DNA from: an uncultured Lachnospiraceae bacterium
GTDB lineage: Bacteria > Bacillota > Clostridia > Lachnospirales > Lachnospiraceae
Reading direction: 5' to 3'
NCBI GenBank assembly: GCA_948688495.1
Contig: CAPQSW010000006.1
Location: 37,245-42,724 of the forward strand
DNA: 5,480 nucleotides
Part shown: positions 1 to 5,433 of the stretch, in pieces
How the letters are laid out: every line of letters begins with the position of its first letter
How positions within the stretch are numbered: position 1 is the stretch's first letter
Position numbers and translations under genes: made by a program
The notes under the pieces: model-generated
What the model saw: only the letters and a program-made list of their open reading frames with translations
What the model was told of the DNA's origin: nothing
Database searches by the model: none

Positions 1-132
1 TCCACAAACCCATCTGCGCCTGCTTCGTCTCCATCCACAAACCCATCTGCGCCTGCTTCGTCTCCATCCACAGACCCATCTGCGCCTGCCTCGTCTCCAT
101 CCACAAACTCACCTGTGTCCGCTTCGCCATCA
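1..132 (-). repeat. 33-bp in-frame tandem repeat (minisatellite) in the fusion-protein gene
   Basis: Copies at 1-33 and 34-66 are identical. The copy at 67-99 differs at 2 bases. The stretch 100-132 is a degenerate copy matching at about 25 of 33 positions. The unit is a multiple of three, so the minus strand encodes an 11-residue repeat with consensus FVDGDEAGADG; one copy has SVD in place of FVD. The array continues past the left edge, so its true copy number is unknown. Near-identity of the outer copies points to recent duplication by slippage or unequal recombination, with older copies nearest the barrel domain. Confidence 0.93.
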
Positions 133-1187
133 AGGCCCGCGCCTTCTCCGCCTTCGGCAGCTGCTCCCATATCTTCTGCTTCTTCGGCATTCGCATCTTC
201 AAAGACAAGATAGCCCTCAAACAGCCAGATTCCTTCCTTTTCCTCTGTCTGTCCCTGATCTAATTCTATATATAAATGCTGGCCCATCATCAGCCCATCC
301 GTAGAATCCAGCGTGATATAGAACGGATATTTTGTTGCCCGTTCCGTGCCTCCGCCTCCATCATACATCATCATATCATTACTCTCATCACCCGCTTGGT
401 TCTGGGTGTCAATCTTTGTAATCATTCCCGTCCAGGTCTGTTCCTCGTCAATCCTGGAACGCAAAATCACAGATTGCTGCTCCGACAACATCTGCACGTT
501 CGTCTCACTGACTGTTCCCTTCACCCGATAATCCCCCACTGCAAGGATTGTCATGTATGCGGAGTCATCATCATAACCACCATCACCGCTGCCAGATTTA
601 TTGATAGATTTCACCACTCCTGCAATCTTACTGGTTACTATGGCATTATCAATGCTCTCCTGCTTTTTCTCCATTTCAGCTTTTTTACTTTCAATGTTAT
701 ATTCGGTCTGTTTGATGCTATTCTCTTTTTCCTGAATATCTGCCGTATACTGATATTTTTCATCTGCAGGTGCAGCGTTCCGTTCCTGGGTAAGCTGATT
801 AATCTGAGTCCTGTAATCAGTAATCTCATTCTCCATCCCTTCCAAATCTAACTGTGCCTGATCTAATTCACTTTGCACATCTTCCATATTATACTCAAAC
901 AGCTGATCGCCTTCCTCCACCATATCGCCCTGTTCTACAAAAAGCTCTTTGACCTCACGATCAGGCTCCTTATTTACCTTCCAGCTCTCCTGTGCCTCCA
1001 CAACACCGGAATACCTGTTTTGTACGCCCATATTGGAAGTATTCAAACTGGATACCTTTTCCACATATACTTTGTCTGAACTGTTGCCAATTCCAAAATT
1101 CCCATTTAGAAAATACCATGCCCCTCCACCTGTTGCCGCAATAACTATCAGCACAGCAACAATGATACCTATTTTCTTCTTATTCAT
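1..1187 (-). CDS. HlyD/MacA-family membrane fusion (periplasmic-adaptor-like) protein, 3' end cut by window edge
   Basis: This is the adaptor subunit of an efflux or export system; in Firmicutes it normally partners with a MacB-type ABC transporter. The start at 1187 follows GGAGG with a 5-nt gap. The frame stays open for 395 codons to the left edge with no stop. Residues 1-5 are MNKKK and about 6-27 form a single N-terminal membrane anchor. Residues 58-100 form the first half of a biotinyl-lipoyl-like sandwich (GVVEAQE, then VEQGDMVEEGDQLF). Residues about 101-182 are a charged coiled-coil hairpin. Residues 183-235 are the second lipoyl half (IVTSKIAGVVKSI, then MTILAVGDYRVKGTVSE). Residues about 236-315 are a beta-barrel (GMITKID, GQHLYIELD). 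The usual membrane-proximal domain must lie beyond the window. From residue 330 the protein becomes very acidic and enters an 11-residue repeat. The transporter genes presumably follow off the left edge, which is inference. Family assignment is firm; the substrate is unknown. Confidence 0.9.
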   Translation of the reverse strand, partial: MNKKKIGIIVAVLIVIAATGGGAWYFLNGNFGIGNSSDKVYVEKVSSLNTSNMGVQNRYSGVVEAQESWKVNKEPDREVKELFVEQGDMVEEGDQLFEYNMEDVQSELDQAQLDLEGMENEITDYRTQINQLTQERNAAPADEKYQYTADIQEKENSIKQTEYNIESKKAEMEKKQESIDNAIVTSKIAGVVKSINKSGSGDGGYDDDSAYMTILAVGDYRVKGTVSETNVQMLSEQQSVILRSRIDEEQTWTGMITKIDTQNQAGDESNDMMMYDGGGGTERATKYPFYITLDSTDGLMMGQHLYIELDQGQTEEKEGIWLFEGYLVFEDANAEEAEDMGAAAEGGEGAGLDGEADTGEFVDGDEAGADGSVDGDEAGADGFVDGDEAGADGFV

Positions 1188-1221
1188 TCTTACCTCCATT
1201 CTATGCACTTTCCAGCACAAA

Positions 1222-1268
1222 CAGGCAGACCACTCAAAGCACTTGTCCCTCTATTGATCTTCTGCCTG
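1222..1268 (-). other. inverted repeat in the leader of the fusion-protein gene
   Basis: The 8-bp arms at 1222-1229 (caggcaga) and 1261-1268 (tctgcctg) are perfect complements separated by 31 nt. They lie in the roughly 110-nt untranslated leader between the predicted transcription start and the start codon at 1187. They could form a long-looped RNA hairpin or be a protein site. There is no T-tract, so it is not an intrinsic terminator. The region matches no riboswitch that I recognise. Confidence 0.35.
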
Positions 1269-1304
1269 CTTCATTCAGACGGTTCGCCCATCATTCGTAA
1301 CCAT

Positions 1305-1332
1305 ATTATCACAAAACTTCTACGATTGCTAA
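1305..1332 (-). promoter_or_regulatory. predicted SigA promoter of the fusion-protein gene (extended -10)
   Basis: On the minus strand the -10 is GATAAT (1310-1305), preceded by TGT, giving an extended -10 (TGn). The -35 is poor: TTAGCA at 1332-1327 with a 16-bp spacer. A weak -35 with an extended -10 and upstream operator-like repeats suggests a promoter that needs an activator. The predicted transcription start is near 1298, giving a leader of about 110 nt. Confidence 0.55.
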
Positions 1333-1337
1333 CAAAA

Positions 1338-1357
1338 TTTCTTAAAATTTTCTTAAA
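1338..1357 (-). promoter_or_regulatory. direct-repeat operator, possible OmpR-family response-regulator site
   Basis: Two copies of TTTAAGAAA (minus strand, 1357-1349 and 1346-1338) are spaced exactly 11 bp start to start, about one helical turn. They sit immediately upstream of the -35 region, centred roughly 40-60 bp before the predicted transcription start. Tandem sites with 10-11 bp spacing on one DNA face are typical of OmpR/PhoB-family response regulators, which often control ABC exporter operons in Firmicutes. The regulator itself is not in the window. The AT-rich composition makes a chance match possible. Confidence 0.4.
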
Positions 1358-1382
1358 GATAAAAGCCCGGCGAATGCCAGGC
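1355..1382 (-). terminator. intrinsic terminator of the chemoreceptor-YhhN unit
   Basis: On the minus strand a 7-bp stem is formed by GCCTGGC (1382-1376) and GCCGGGC (1371-1365) with an ATTC tetraloop and one G-T wobble. It is followed by TTTTATCTTT. It lies 26 nt past the YhhN stop codon and separates this unit from the fusion-protein gene. Its T-tract runs directly into the operator-like repeats of the next promoter. Confidence 0.85.
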
Positions 1383-1407
1383 CCGTGTTTGAAAAAATTA
1401 TAGAAGG

Positions 1408-2109
1408 TTAGTTTTCTCCAGATTCCCTGTTTTCCCAGGTTTTATGTAAAGCTGCTGTCAGACATCCCTGCGCCAGATAATAAAATACCCAGTTTACTAT
1501 CTGTACCTCTTTTGCCATCCCAATGCCAAACAGCCAGAAAAGCAACAGTATATCGGATAACAGAAATAACACGCCGCCTGTCATAATCAACACCGCCCTC
1601 TGCGGTCCTCTTTGACGGCAGCGCCACAGGGACAATGCCTTGGCTACCATCAACGAAATTACCGCCGCATAACCGACCAAAACTGGAAAAAGCCCCTGAA
1701 ATTCAAAGCTGCCAATACACAGGAGAGATATAGAAGCCGCAAATATCACCGCTGCCACAACAAAATCCACCTTTGTAAAATTGCATATCCCGCGAAAAGC
1801 AAACGTGAACAACACATGGGCAGCTGCAAAGCTTACCACTCCAATCACAAAAATAATTCCTTTGCTGTCGAGAGCAAGAAACACATCACCTGCCATACAC
1901 AAGATAAATCCAACTAACATTAATCTGGAAAACTTTCGATTATCCTCATTGCGGATATAACCGCATATACCTGCCAGAACAAAAAAGAGACTGGCCGCAC
2001 TCTTGCACAGAACAATACCCGCGAAAGAACCGTTCAAAAATGCTATATTCAGCCCCAGCAGGGCAACAAGCATAAAAGCCTCAAATATCAGATACGTCTT
2101 TTCCTTCAT
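1408..2109 (-). CDS. YhhN/TMEM86-family integral membrane protein (putative lysoplasmalogenase)
   Basis: The protein has 233 residues and about eight predicted membrane helices (roughly 7-27, 32-50, 63-81, 86-105, 113-133, 138-158, 172-192, 205-222). Family hallmarks are the acidic motif CMAGDVFLAL (Asp75), AAHVLF at 96-101, GGVLFLLSDILLL at 178-190 (Asp186), and the terminal helix with YYLAQG near 210-215. Characterised TMEM86/YhhN members hydrolyse the vinyl-ether bond of lysoplasmalogens and depend on conserved aspartates. Many anaerobic clostridia make plasmalogens, so the activity is plausible but inferred. The start at 2109 is chosen because GGAGG ends 6 nt before it. An in-frame ATG at 2130 would place that ribosome binding site inside the coding region, and the ATG at 2112 leaves only a 3-nt gap. 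It overlaps the chemoreceptor gene by 29 nt, so translation is probably coupled. Confidence 0.85.
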   Translation of the reverse strand: MKEKTYLIFEAFMLVALLGLNIAFLNGSFAGIVLCKSAASLFFVLAGICGYIRNEDNRKFSRLMLVGFILCMAGDVFLALDSKGIIFVIGVVSFAAAHVLFTFAFRGICNFTKVDFVVAAVIFAASISLLCIGSFEFQGLFPVLVGYAAVISLMVAKALSLWRCRQRGPQRAVLIMTGGVLFLLSDILLLFWLFGIGMAKEVQIVNWVFYYLAQGCLTAALHKTWENRESGEN

Positions 2110-3622
2110 CATTATCCTCCTTTTTATCAAGCTGGCTCAGCCCGTACAATTCCTTTGCAATCTGTTCCACGCTGGAAAAAGTCTCTCCTGTCATATTCGT
2201 AATCTTTTCCTGATTATCGACCTCACCTACAATAGAATCTGCACAATTTAAAGAATTCTGTACTAAATTCTCCATCTCCTCCGCCATCTTTAGCACACGT
2301 TTGCTGTATTGCTTTGTCTCCCCGCTGTTCGCTGCAATCTGCTCTGTTTTCTTACGCGAATCCTCCTGCAGATTCCCCAGGTTCTGCGCTTCCTGCCTTG
2401 CACTGGAAATCTGTGTAATCCCCGCATCCACCGACATTATATTCTGCGTATTGGACTGCTTTACACCATTGAGCATTGCACGCACATTGCTGATTACGGA
2501 CTCAATCGAATTACTGGCGCTCCTGGAATTTTCTGCCAACACACGGATTTCCTCCGCCACCACGGAAAAGCCCTTGCCCCGCTCCCCAGCATGCGCCGCT
2601 TCGATAGAAGCGTTGAGCGCAAGCAGGTCGGTCTGCTCCGTAATCTCAGAAATCTCACTGGCAAACGATGAGATTTCCGATATAATCCCTTCCAAATCCT
2701 GAATGGACTCTCCCGTAAGACCTGCCGTTTTTTCAATATCCCGCATACTCTCCACTGCGTGATCCATAAGTCCCACATAATTTTCCATCCGTTTCCAGAT
2801 ATCATCAGAAATTTCCATCATCTCTTTTGTCCGTTCATCAATCATACCAATTGCCTGCACCATCTCACCAACAGATTCCTGCATGGAAGTTACATGCTGC
2901 AGGCTCTTGCTGCAGTCCTCTGCCGTATTCTGCGCAGAGCTTATAATCGCTTCGTTGACCCTTCTCGATTCCTTCATGTTCTCTGCAAGCTGCTCCGTCA
3001 TAGTCACCAGCTCCAAGGATACCTTCCCGCAGGTTTCCACCACAGCCGCTACCTGATTCGCACTATGCAGATTTTCCAGCAATGCCCTGGAAGCCCCTGC
3101 AATACTGACAAATACCACTCCCATAATTACCTGCTCCATCGTAAACCCCACAGAACGCGTAAAAAACCATTCCATATTTGTCGGGTATTCAATCTGCTTC
3201 ACATTCAATGAGCGCAGATATAACGACGCAATCAGGAAAAAATAGCTGATAATTGCAATCCGCAATGTAAATTTCTTATCAAAAAACATACAGCTAAAGA
3301 GCATCGCAAGACCATAGGTCATATAAATACCGATGGCAGAATTTCCACCCAATAACATAACTACAAAGCCTACCGCCAGCACACTGATATATTTCATCGC
3401 CCTGACAGGCACGCCCATTTTCTGCAAAAGACTCGGACCAAGGGTACAGATGCATCCGGGCACAGAAAGCAGTGCCAGGTCATCATAATGTATTTGAAAC
3501 ACGCCAATGGCAGTGGCAAGAAACAGCACCGGAAATACAATCGTCATCCACAACAGCACTTTTGCCAGACGTTTGCATACTTTTCTGTCATTCTGCTCAA
3601 AAAAATCCTCTTGTCCTTCCAT
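2081..3622 (-). CDS. methyl-accepting chemotaxis protein with polytopic N-terminal membrane module
   Basis: This 513-residue receptor-transducer should signal to CheA/CheW. Residues 1-20 are cytoplasmic and charged. About six membrane helices follow (roughly 23-45, 50-67, 78-92, 94-114, 118-136, 160-182). The rest is a long cytoplasmic coiled coil. The signalling hairpin tip is at 329-365, with EQTDLLALNASIEAAHAGE, then GFSVVAEE and IRVLAENS. This matches the canonical MCP tip closely, with Asp for the usual Asn after EQT. There is no large extracellular sensor, no recognisable HAMP domain between the last helix (about 182) and the coiled coil, and no C-terminal CheR/CheB-tethering pentapeptide; the tail is acidic (ends KDVSDI). 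The start at 3622 is chosen because GGAGGAG lies 8 nt upstream. An ATG at 3679 would add 19 residues without a ribosome binding site. The YhhN gene overlaps its 3' end. The ligand is unknown; it may sense membrane state or a lipophilic signal, which is inference. Confidence 0.9.
   Translation of the reverse strand: MEGQEDFFEQNDRKVCKRLAKVLLWMTIVFPVLFLATAIGVFQIHYDDLALLSVPGCICTLGPSLLQKMGVPVRAMKYISVLAVGFVVMLLGGNSAIGIYMTYGLAMLFSCMFFDKKFTLRIAIISYFFLIASLYLRSLNVKQIEYPTNMEWFFTRSVGFTMEQVIMGVVFVSIAGASRALLENLHSANQVAAVVETCGKVSLELVTMTEQLAENMKESRRVNEAIISSAQNTAEDCSKSLQHVTSMQESVGEMVQAIGMIDERTKEMMEISDDIWKRMENYVGLMDHAVESMRDIEKTAGLTGESIQDLEGIISEISSFASEISEITEQTDLLALNASIEAAHAGERGKGFSVVAEEIRVLAENSRSASNSIESVISNVRAMLNGVKQSNTQNIMSVDAGITQISSARQEAQNLGNLQEDSRKKTEQIAANSGETKQYSKRVLKMAEEMENLVQNSLNCADSIVGEVDNQEKITNMTGETFSSVEQIAKELYGLSQLDKKEDNDEGKDVSDI
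2116..2125 (-). promoter_or_regulatory. ribosome binding site of the YhhN-family gene, inside the chemoreceptor gene
   Basis: The minus strand reads AAAAAGGAGG from 2125 to 2116. It lies within the last codons of the chemoreceptor gene and 6 nt before the ATG at 2109. It decides the start between three closely spaced in-frame ATGs (2130, 2112, 2109) and supports co-transcription. Confidence 0.8.
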
Positions 3623-3630
3623 AAACCGTT

Positions 3631-3637
3631 CTCCTCC
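3631..3637 (-). promoter_or_regulatory. ribosome binding site of the chemoreceptor gene
   Basis: GGAGGAG on the minus strand (3637-3631) lies 8 nt before the ATG at 3622. It fixes the start and excludes the in-frame ATG at 3679, which has no Shine-Dalgarno sequence. Confidence 0.8.
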
Positions 3638-3766
3638 TGTATCCAAAATATAGGATGATATCAATATTTTATAAACCATAGCACAGTTTTTTTATTTTTA
3701 ATATCTCTTTAGAACAATTGGAAGTTTTTGAGGTATAATTAGTGAAATCCTGCCCATAGATGGAAA

Positions 3767-3795
3767 TTGACATCCTGCAAAATAACACTTATAAT
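3767..3795 (+). promoter_or_regulatory. perfect-consensus SigA promoter for the DUF6483-like gene
   Basis: TTGACA (3767-3772), a 17-bp spacer, and TATAAT (3790-3795) match the SigA consensus at all twelve hexamer positions. The predicted transcription start is near 3802, only about 16 nt before the ATG at 3818. The ribosome binding site AAAAAGGAGG (3801-3810) would therefore lie at the very 5' end of the transcript. The hexamers suggest strong transcription unless a repressor acts here. Confidence 0.85.
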
Positions 3796-3817
3796 CTTTT
3801 AAAAAGGAGGTTTACCA

Positions 3818-4204
3818 ATGAACTTTGAAGATGAAAAGGATTATATCATGCGAATCATAAAAGAGGCTGTCAGCGTAATGGCTTCCGTTCTACTGGGGAA
3901 AAAATATGTTTCCGTTGAAGAACAACGGCAGAACCACTATGAAGTGTCCGGTAAGGATCTAAACGGATTATTGGAAATGGCAGACCGCGGGAAAATCAAC
4001 GAAGCAGAAAATGCGCTGCTTGGCCGCCTCGATTACCATAACAAACAAGAAGTGATGGCTGCCGTTCTCTTTTATCAGTATTTATCAGAAAAAAATGATA
4101 CATTTTTAACCCAGAACAATTACTCGAAAGAGGAAGTTCTTGACGGCTTAAAACAGCTTATGAAAAAAAGCGGGTATGAAGACCTGACGGATATGCTGTA
4201 TTAA
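3818..4204 (+). CDS. small acidic helical protein, DUF6483-like
   Basis: The protein has 128 residues, no signal peptide and no membrane helix, so it is likely cytoplasmic. It opens with DEKDYIMRIIKEAVSVMASVLLGKK (residues 5-29), an amphipathic helix. A region around 46-70 (KDLNGLLEMADRGKINEAENALLGRL) resembles a helical pair. Then come AAVLFYQYLSEKNDTFL (81-97) and a C-terminal helix with YSKEEVLDGLKQLMKKSGY (102-120). From memory this layout, including the DYIMRxI opening and the INEAEN segment, fits the uncharacterised DUF6483 family common in Lachnospiraceae; the assignment is moderate and no function is known. The start at 3818 follows AAAAAGGAGG with a 7-nt gap. It is monocistronic, driven by a consensus promoter, and convergent with the acyltransferase-like gene, sharing a TTAA at the stops. 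Confidence 0.8.
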   Translation: MNFEDEKDYIMRIIKEAVSVMASVLLGKKYVSVEEQRQNHYEVSGKDLNGLLEMADRGKINEAENALLGRLDYHNKQEVMAAVLFYQYLSEKNDTFLTQNNYSKEEVLDGLKQLMKKSGYEDLTDMLY

Positions 4205-5322
4205 GTATTGGAAGTTTTGCGGCAATAATTATAGCCTCTTACCATAAGCTCCGTAACCACAATTGACAACAACGCCAGAAGCCAGCATTGATAACTTTGA
4301 AAGCCCTCATAACCATTCAACCCAAGAACAACAAAATACACTGGCACATGCAAGGCATAGTATTTCGATATATGTCTGTTATAATATAAAAGCTGCCTCG
4401 CAACAGGATTCTTTGGTTCACACAGCTTATGATCCTTTCTACGGATTTCTTCCACAAAGAAAAACATCGCGGCAAAAAGGAATATGTGCGCCAGACTTGC
4501 TGCCACATGCCAGAGATTCGGATGTGTATATGAATCACTCAAAACGGTGTACATTTCTAATGTATCGGAACCGTAATTTTGAAATACCAGTATCCACCAT
4601 ACAATGACAGTTGCAATAGCGGGAATGGAAAACAATCGGTAAAATCCCGCTTTATTCTTCACATGCCTCATCATTTTGCCAAAAGCGACCCCGAACAACG
4701 CATAGGACAGAAAATAAAGCGGTGTGAAAGAAACAAAATCCGCGTCTCCAATCAAAAGCTTCACAAGATACCCGATTATCGGCACATCCACGGGTGTTCC
4801 GTATATAAATGGCGCTGCTATGCTGACTGCTGCACCAATGATCACATACCATATGGTCTTCACATCCAACTTCTTAAGCAATGCCAATAACAGATAAATA
4901 ATTCCGGTAATAAAAAAGATATTCGTATATTGTATGTAAATTTTTATCAGCATCCTTAAATTTTCCGTCCCGGTTTCCGTCAGCTTTCCGGAAACGAAGG
5001 GATAAGGTATCACCAGCGCGGCTACATAAGCAATATTATTCAGATACTGGTAAATCACCATGCGAATACCGCTCTTTAAAAATTCCGCCGGTGATGCATT
5101 CTTGCTGTAAACAGTTCCAATCCCCATTACAAAAATGAAAATAGCTGCCCCGGACATCGTTGCGAACATATACACCCACCGGGTAATGGAATCCTCTGAA
5201 GACAAGGTTGCCTGAAATGCATGGATCAGGTAAATAAACAGCATAAAAATCCCTTTCAGATAATCGAACTCCCTTTGCCTTCCTGTATTTATTTCTTCCT
5301 TTGAAAAAATTGCATTCAACAT
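4201..5322 (-). CDS. acyltransferase-3-like integral membrane protein
   Basis: The protein has 373 residues and about ten predicted membrane helices (roughly 23-39, 55-72, 93-110, 125-148, 156-173, 198-216, 229-247, 270-290, 320-336, 345-363). The N-terminal motif REFDYLKGIFMLFIYLIHAF (residues 17-36) matches the acyltransferase-3 and DUF1624 pattern R-x-x-x-D-x-L-(R/K)-G followed by a membrane His (His34). These families move acyl groups onto sugars, polysaccharides or other envelope acceptors. The donor and acceptor here cannot be read from the sequence. The length is typical of the family, with no extra SGNH domain. The start at 5322 follows GGAGG with a 6-nt gap. The gene appears monocistronic, with its own extended -10 promoter about 40-75 bp upstream. 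Its stop overlaps that of the convergent small gene. It could also be a non-catalytic family relative; the fold assignment is more secure than the activity. Confidence 0.75.
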   Translation of the reverse strand: MLNAIFSKEEINTGRQREFDYLKGIFMLFIYLIHAFQATLSSEDSITRWVYMFATMSGAAIFIFVMGIGTVYSKNASPAEFLKSGIRMVIYQYLNNIAYVAALVIPYPFVSGKLTETGTENLRMLIKIYIQYTNIFFITGIIYLLLALLKKLDVKTIWYVIIGAAVSIAAPFIYGTPVDVPIIGYLVKLLIGDADFVSFTPLYFLSYALFGVAFGKMMRHVKNKAGFYRLFSIPAIATVIVWWILVFQNYGSDTLEMYTVLSDSYTHPNLWHVAASLAHIFLFAAMFFFVEEIRRKDHKLCEPKNPVARQLLYYNRHISKYYALHVPVYFVVLGLNGYEGFQSYQCWLLALLSIVVTELMVRGYNYCRKTSNT

Positions 5323-5369
5323 TTTTATCCTCCACGCAGTCCGCCATTCGCAGCTTTTCTAGTCGCTTT

Positions 5370-5397
5370 AATATATCATAAAATAAATTATTTTCAC
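5370..5397 (-). promoter_or_regulatory. predicted promoter of the acyltransferase-like gene
   Basis: On the minus strand TATATT (5375-5370) is preceded by TGA, giving an extended -10. GTGAAA at 5397-5392 with a 16-bp spacer matches the -35 consensus at 4 of 6 positions. The predicted start near 5363 leaves a leader of about 40 nt before the ATG at 5322. The surrounding sequence is very AT-rich, so alternatives exist. Confidence 0.5.
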
Positions 5398-5403
5398 ATT
5401 TTT

Positions 5404-5433
5404 TTGTATATTTCGTCATTTTTTCTGCATAAT
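5404..5433 (+). promoter_or_regulatory. possible rightward promoter near the window edge
   Basis: TTGTAT (5404-5409) and CATAAT (5428-5433) with an 18-bp spacer would transcribe toward the right edge. No start codon with a well-placed ribosome binding site is visible before 5480, although AAAAAAGGTG occurs at 5454-5463. This is a weak call in AT-rich sequence. Confidence 0.25.

Larger units (their letters stand above)
3623..3817. other. divergent intergenic region between chemoreceptor and DUF6483-like genes
   Basis: This is 195 bp of AT-rich sequence. Rightward it holds a consensus SigA promoter (annotated separately) and a further isolated TATAAT at 3734-3739 without a good -35. Leftward I find no convincing SigA or flagellar SigD promoter; the best loose -10 is TATAAA at 3673-3668. 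A 7-bp AT-rich inverted repeat (3645-3651 aaaatat and 3664-3670 atatttt) lies in the presumed chemoreceptor leader and could be an operator. Two copies of atcctgc (3747-3753 and 3772-3778) are 25 bp apart, the second within the rightward promoter. Both repeats may be chance. Confidence 0.5.

Noticed and set aside
1..132. CRISPR array
   Set aside because: The 33-bp units are directly adjacent with no unique spacers and keep an open reading frame, so this is a coding tandem repeat.
276..851. 191-codon plus-strand open frame opposite the fusion-protein gene
   Set aside because: It lies wholly antisense to a clear HlyD-family frame, is rich in His, Ile, Phe and Cys in the way reverse-frame shadows are, and has no ribosome binding site or family resemblance.
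1612..1917. 101-codon plus-strand open frame opposite the YhhN-family gene
   Set aside because: It is antisense to a well-supported membrane protein and has no recognisable domain or ribosome binding site.
2759..3211. 150-codon plus-strand open frame opposite the chemoreceptor gene
   Set aside because: Its His- and Cys-rich composition is a reverse-strand artefact of the chemoreceptor coding sequence.
3623..3679. Longer chemoreceptor start at 3679
   Set aside because: The ATG at 3679 has no ribosome binding site, while the ATG at 3622 has GGAGGAG at good spacing and gives a normal charged cytoplasmic N-terminus.
3716..4217. Shared 12-mer attggaagtttt in the intergenic region (around 3716) and at the end of the acyltransferase-like gene (around 4206), with similar flanks, considered as a possible element boundary or attachment site
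   Set aside because: The second copy is inside conserved-length coding sequence, the flanks diverge, and the enclosed gene has no mobility function. Chance similarity in AT-rich DNA is the simpler explanation.
5036..5419. 127-codon minus-strand open frame overlapping the start of the acyltransferase-like gene and extending upstream of it
   Set aside because: It has no Shine-Dalgarno sequence before its ATG at 5419, starts upstream of the predicted transcription start, and is out of frame with the clear membrane protein.
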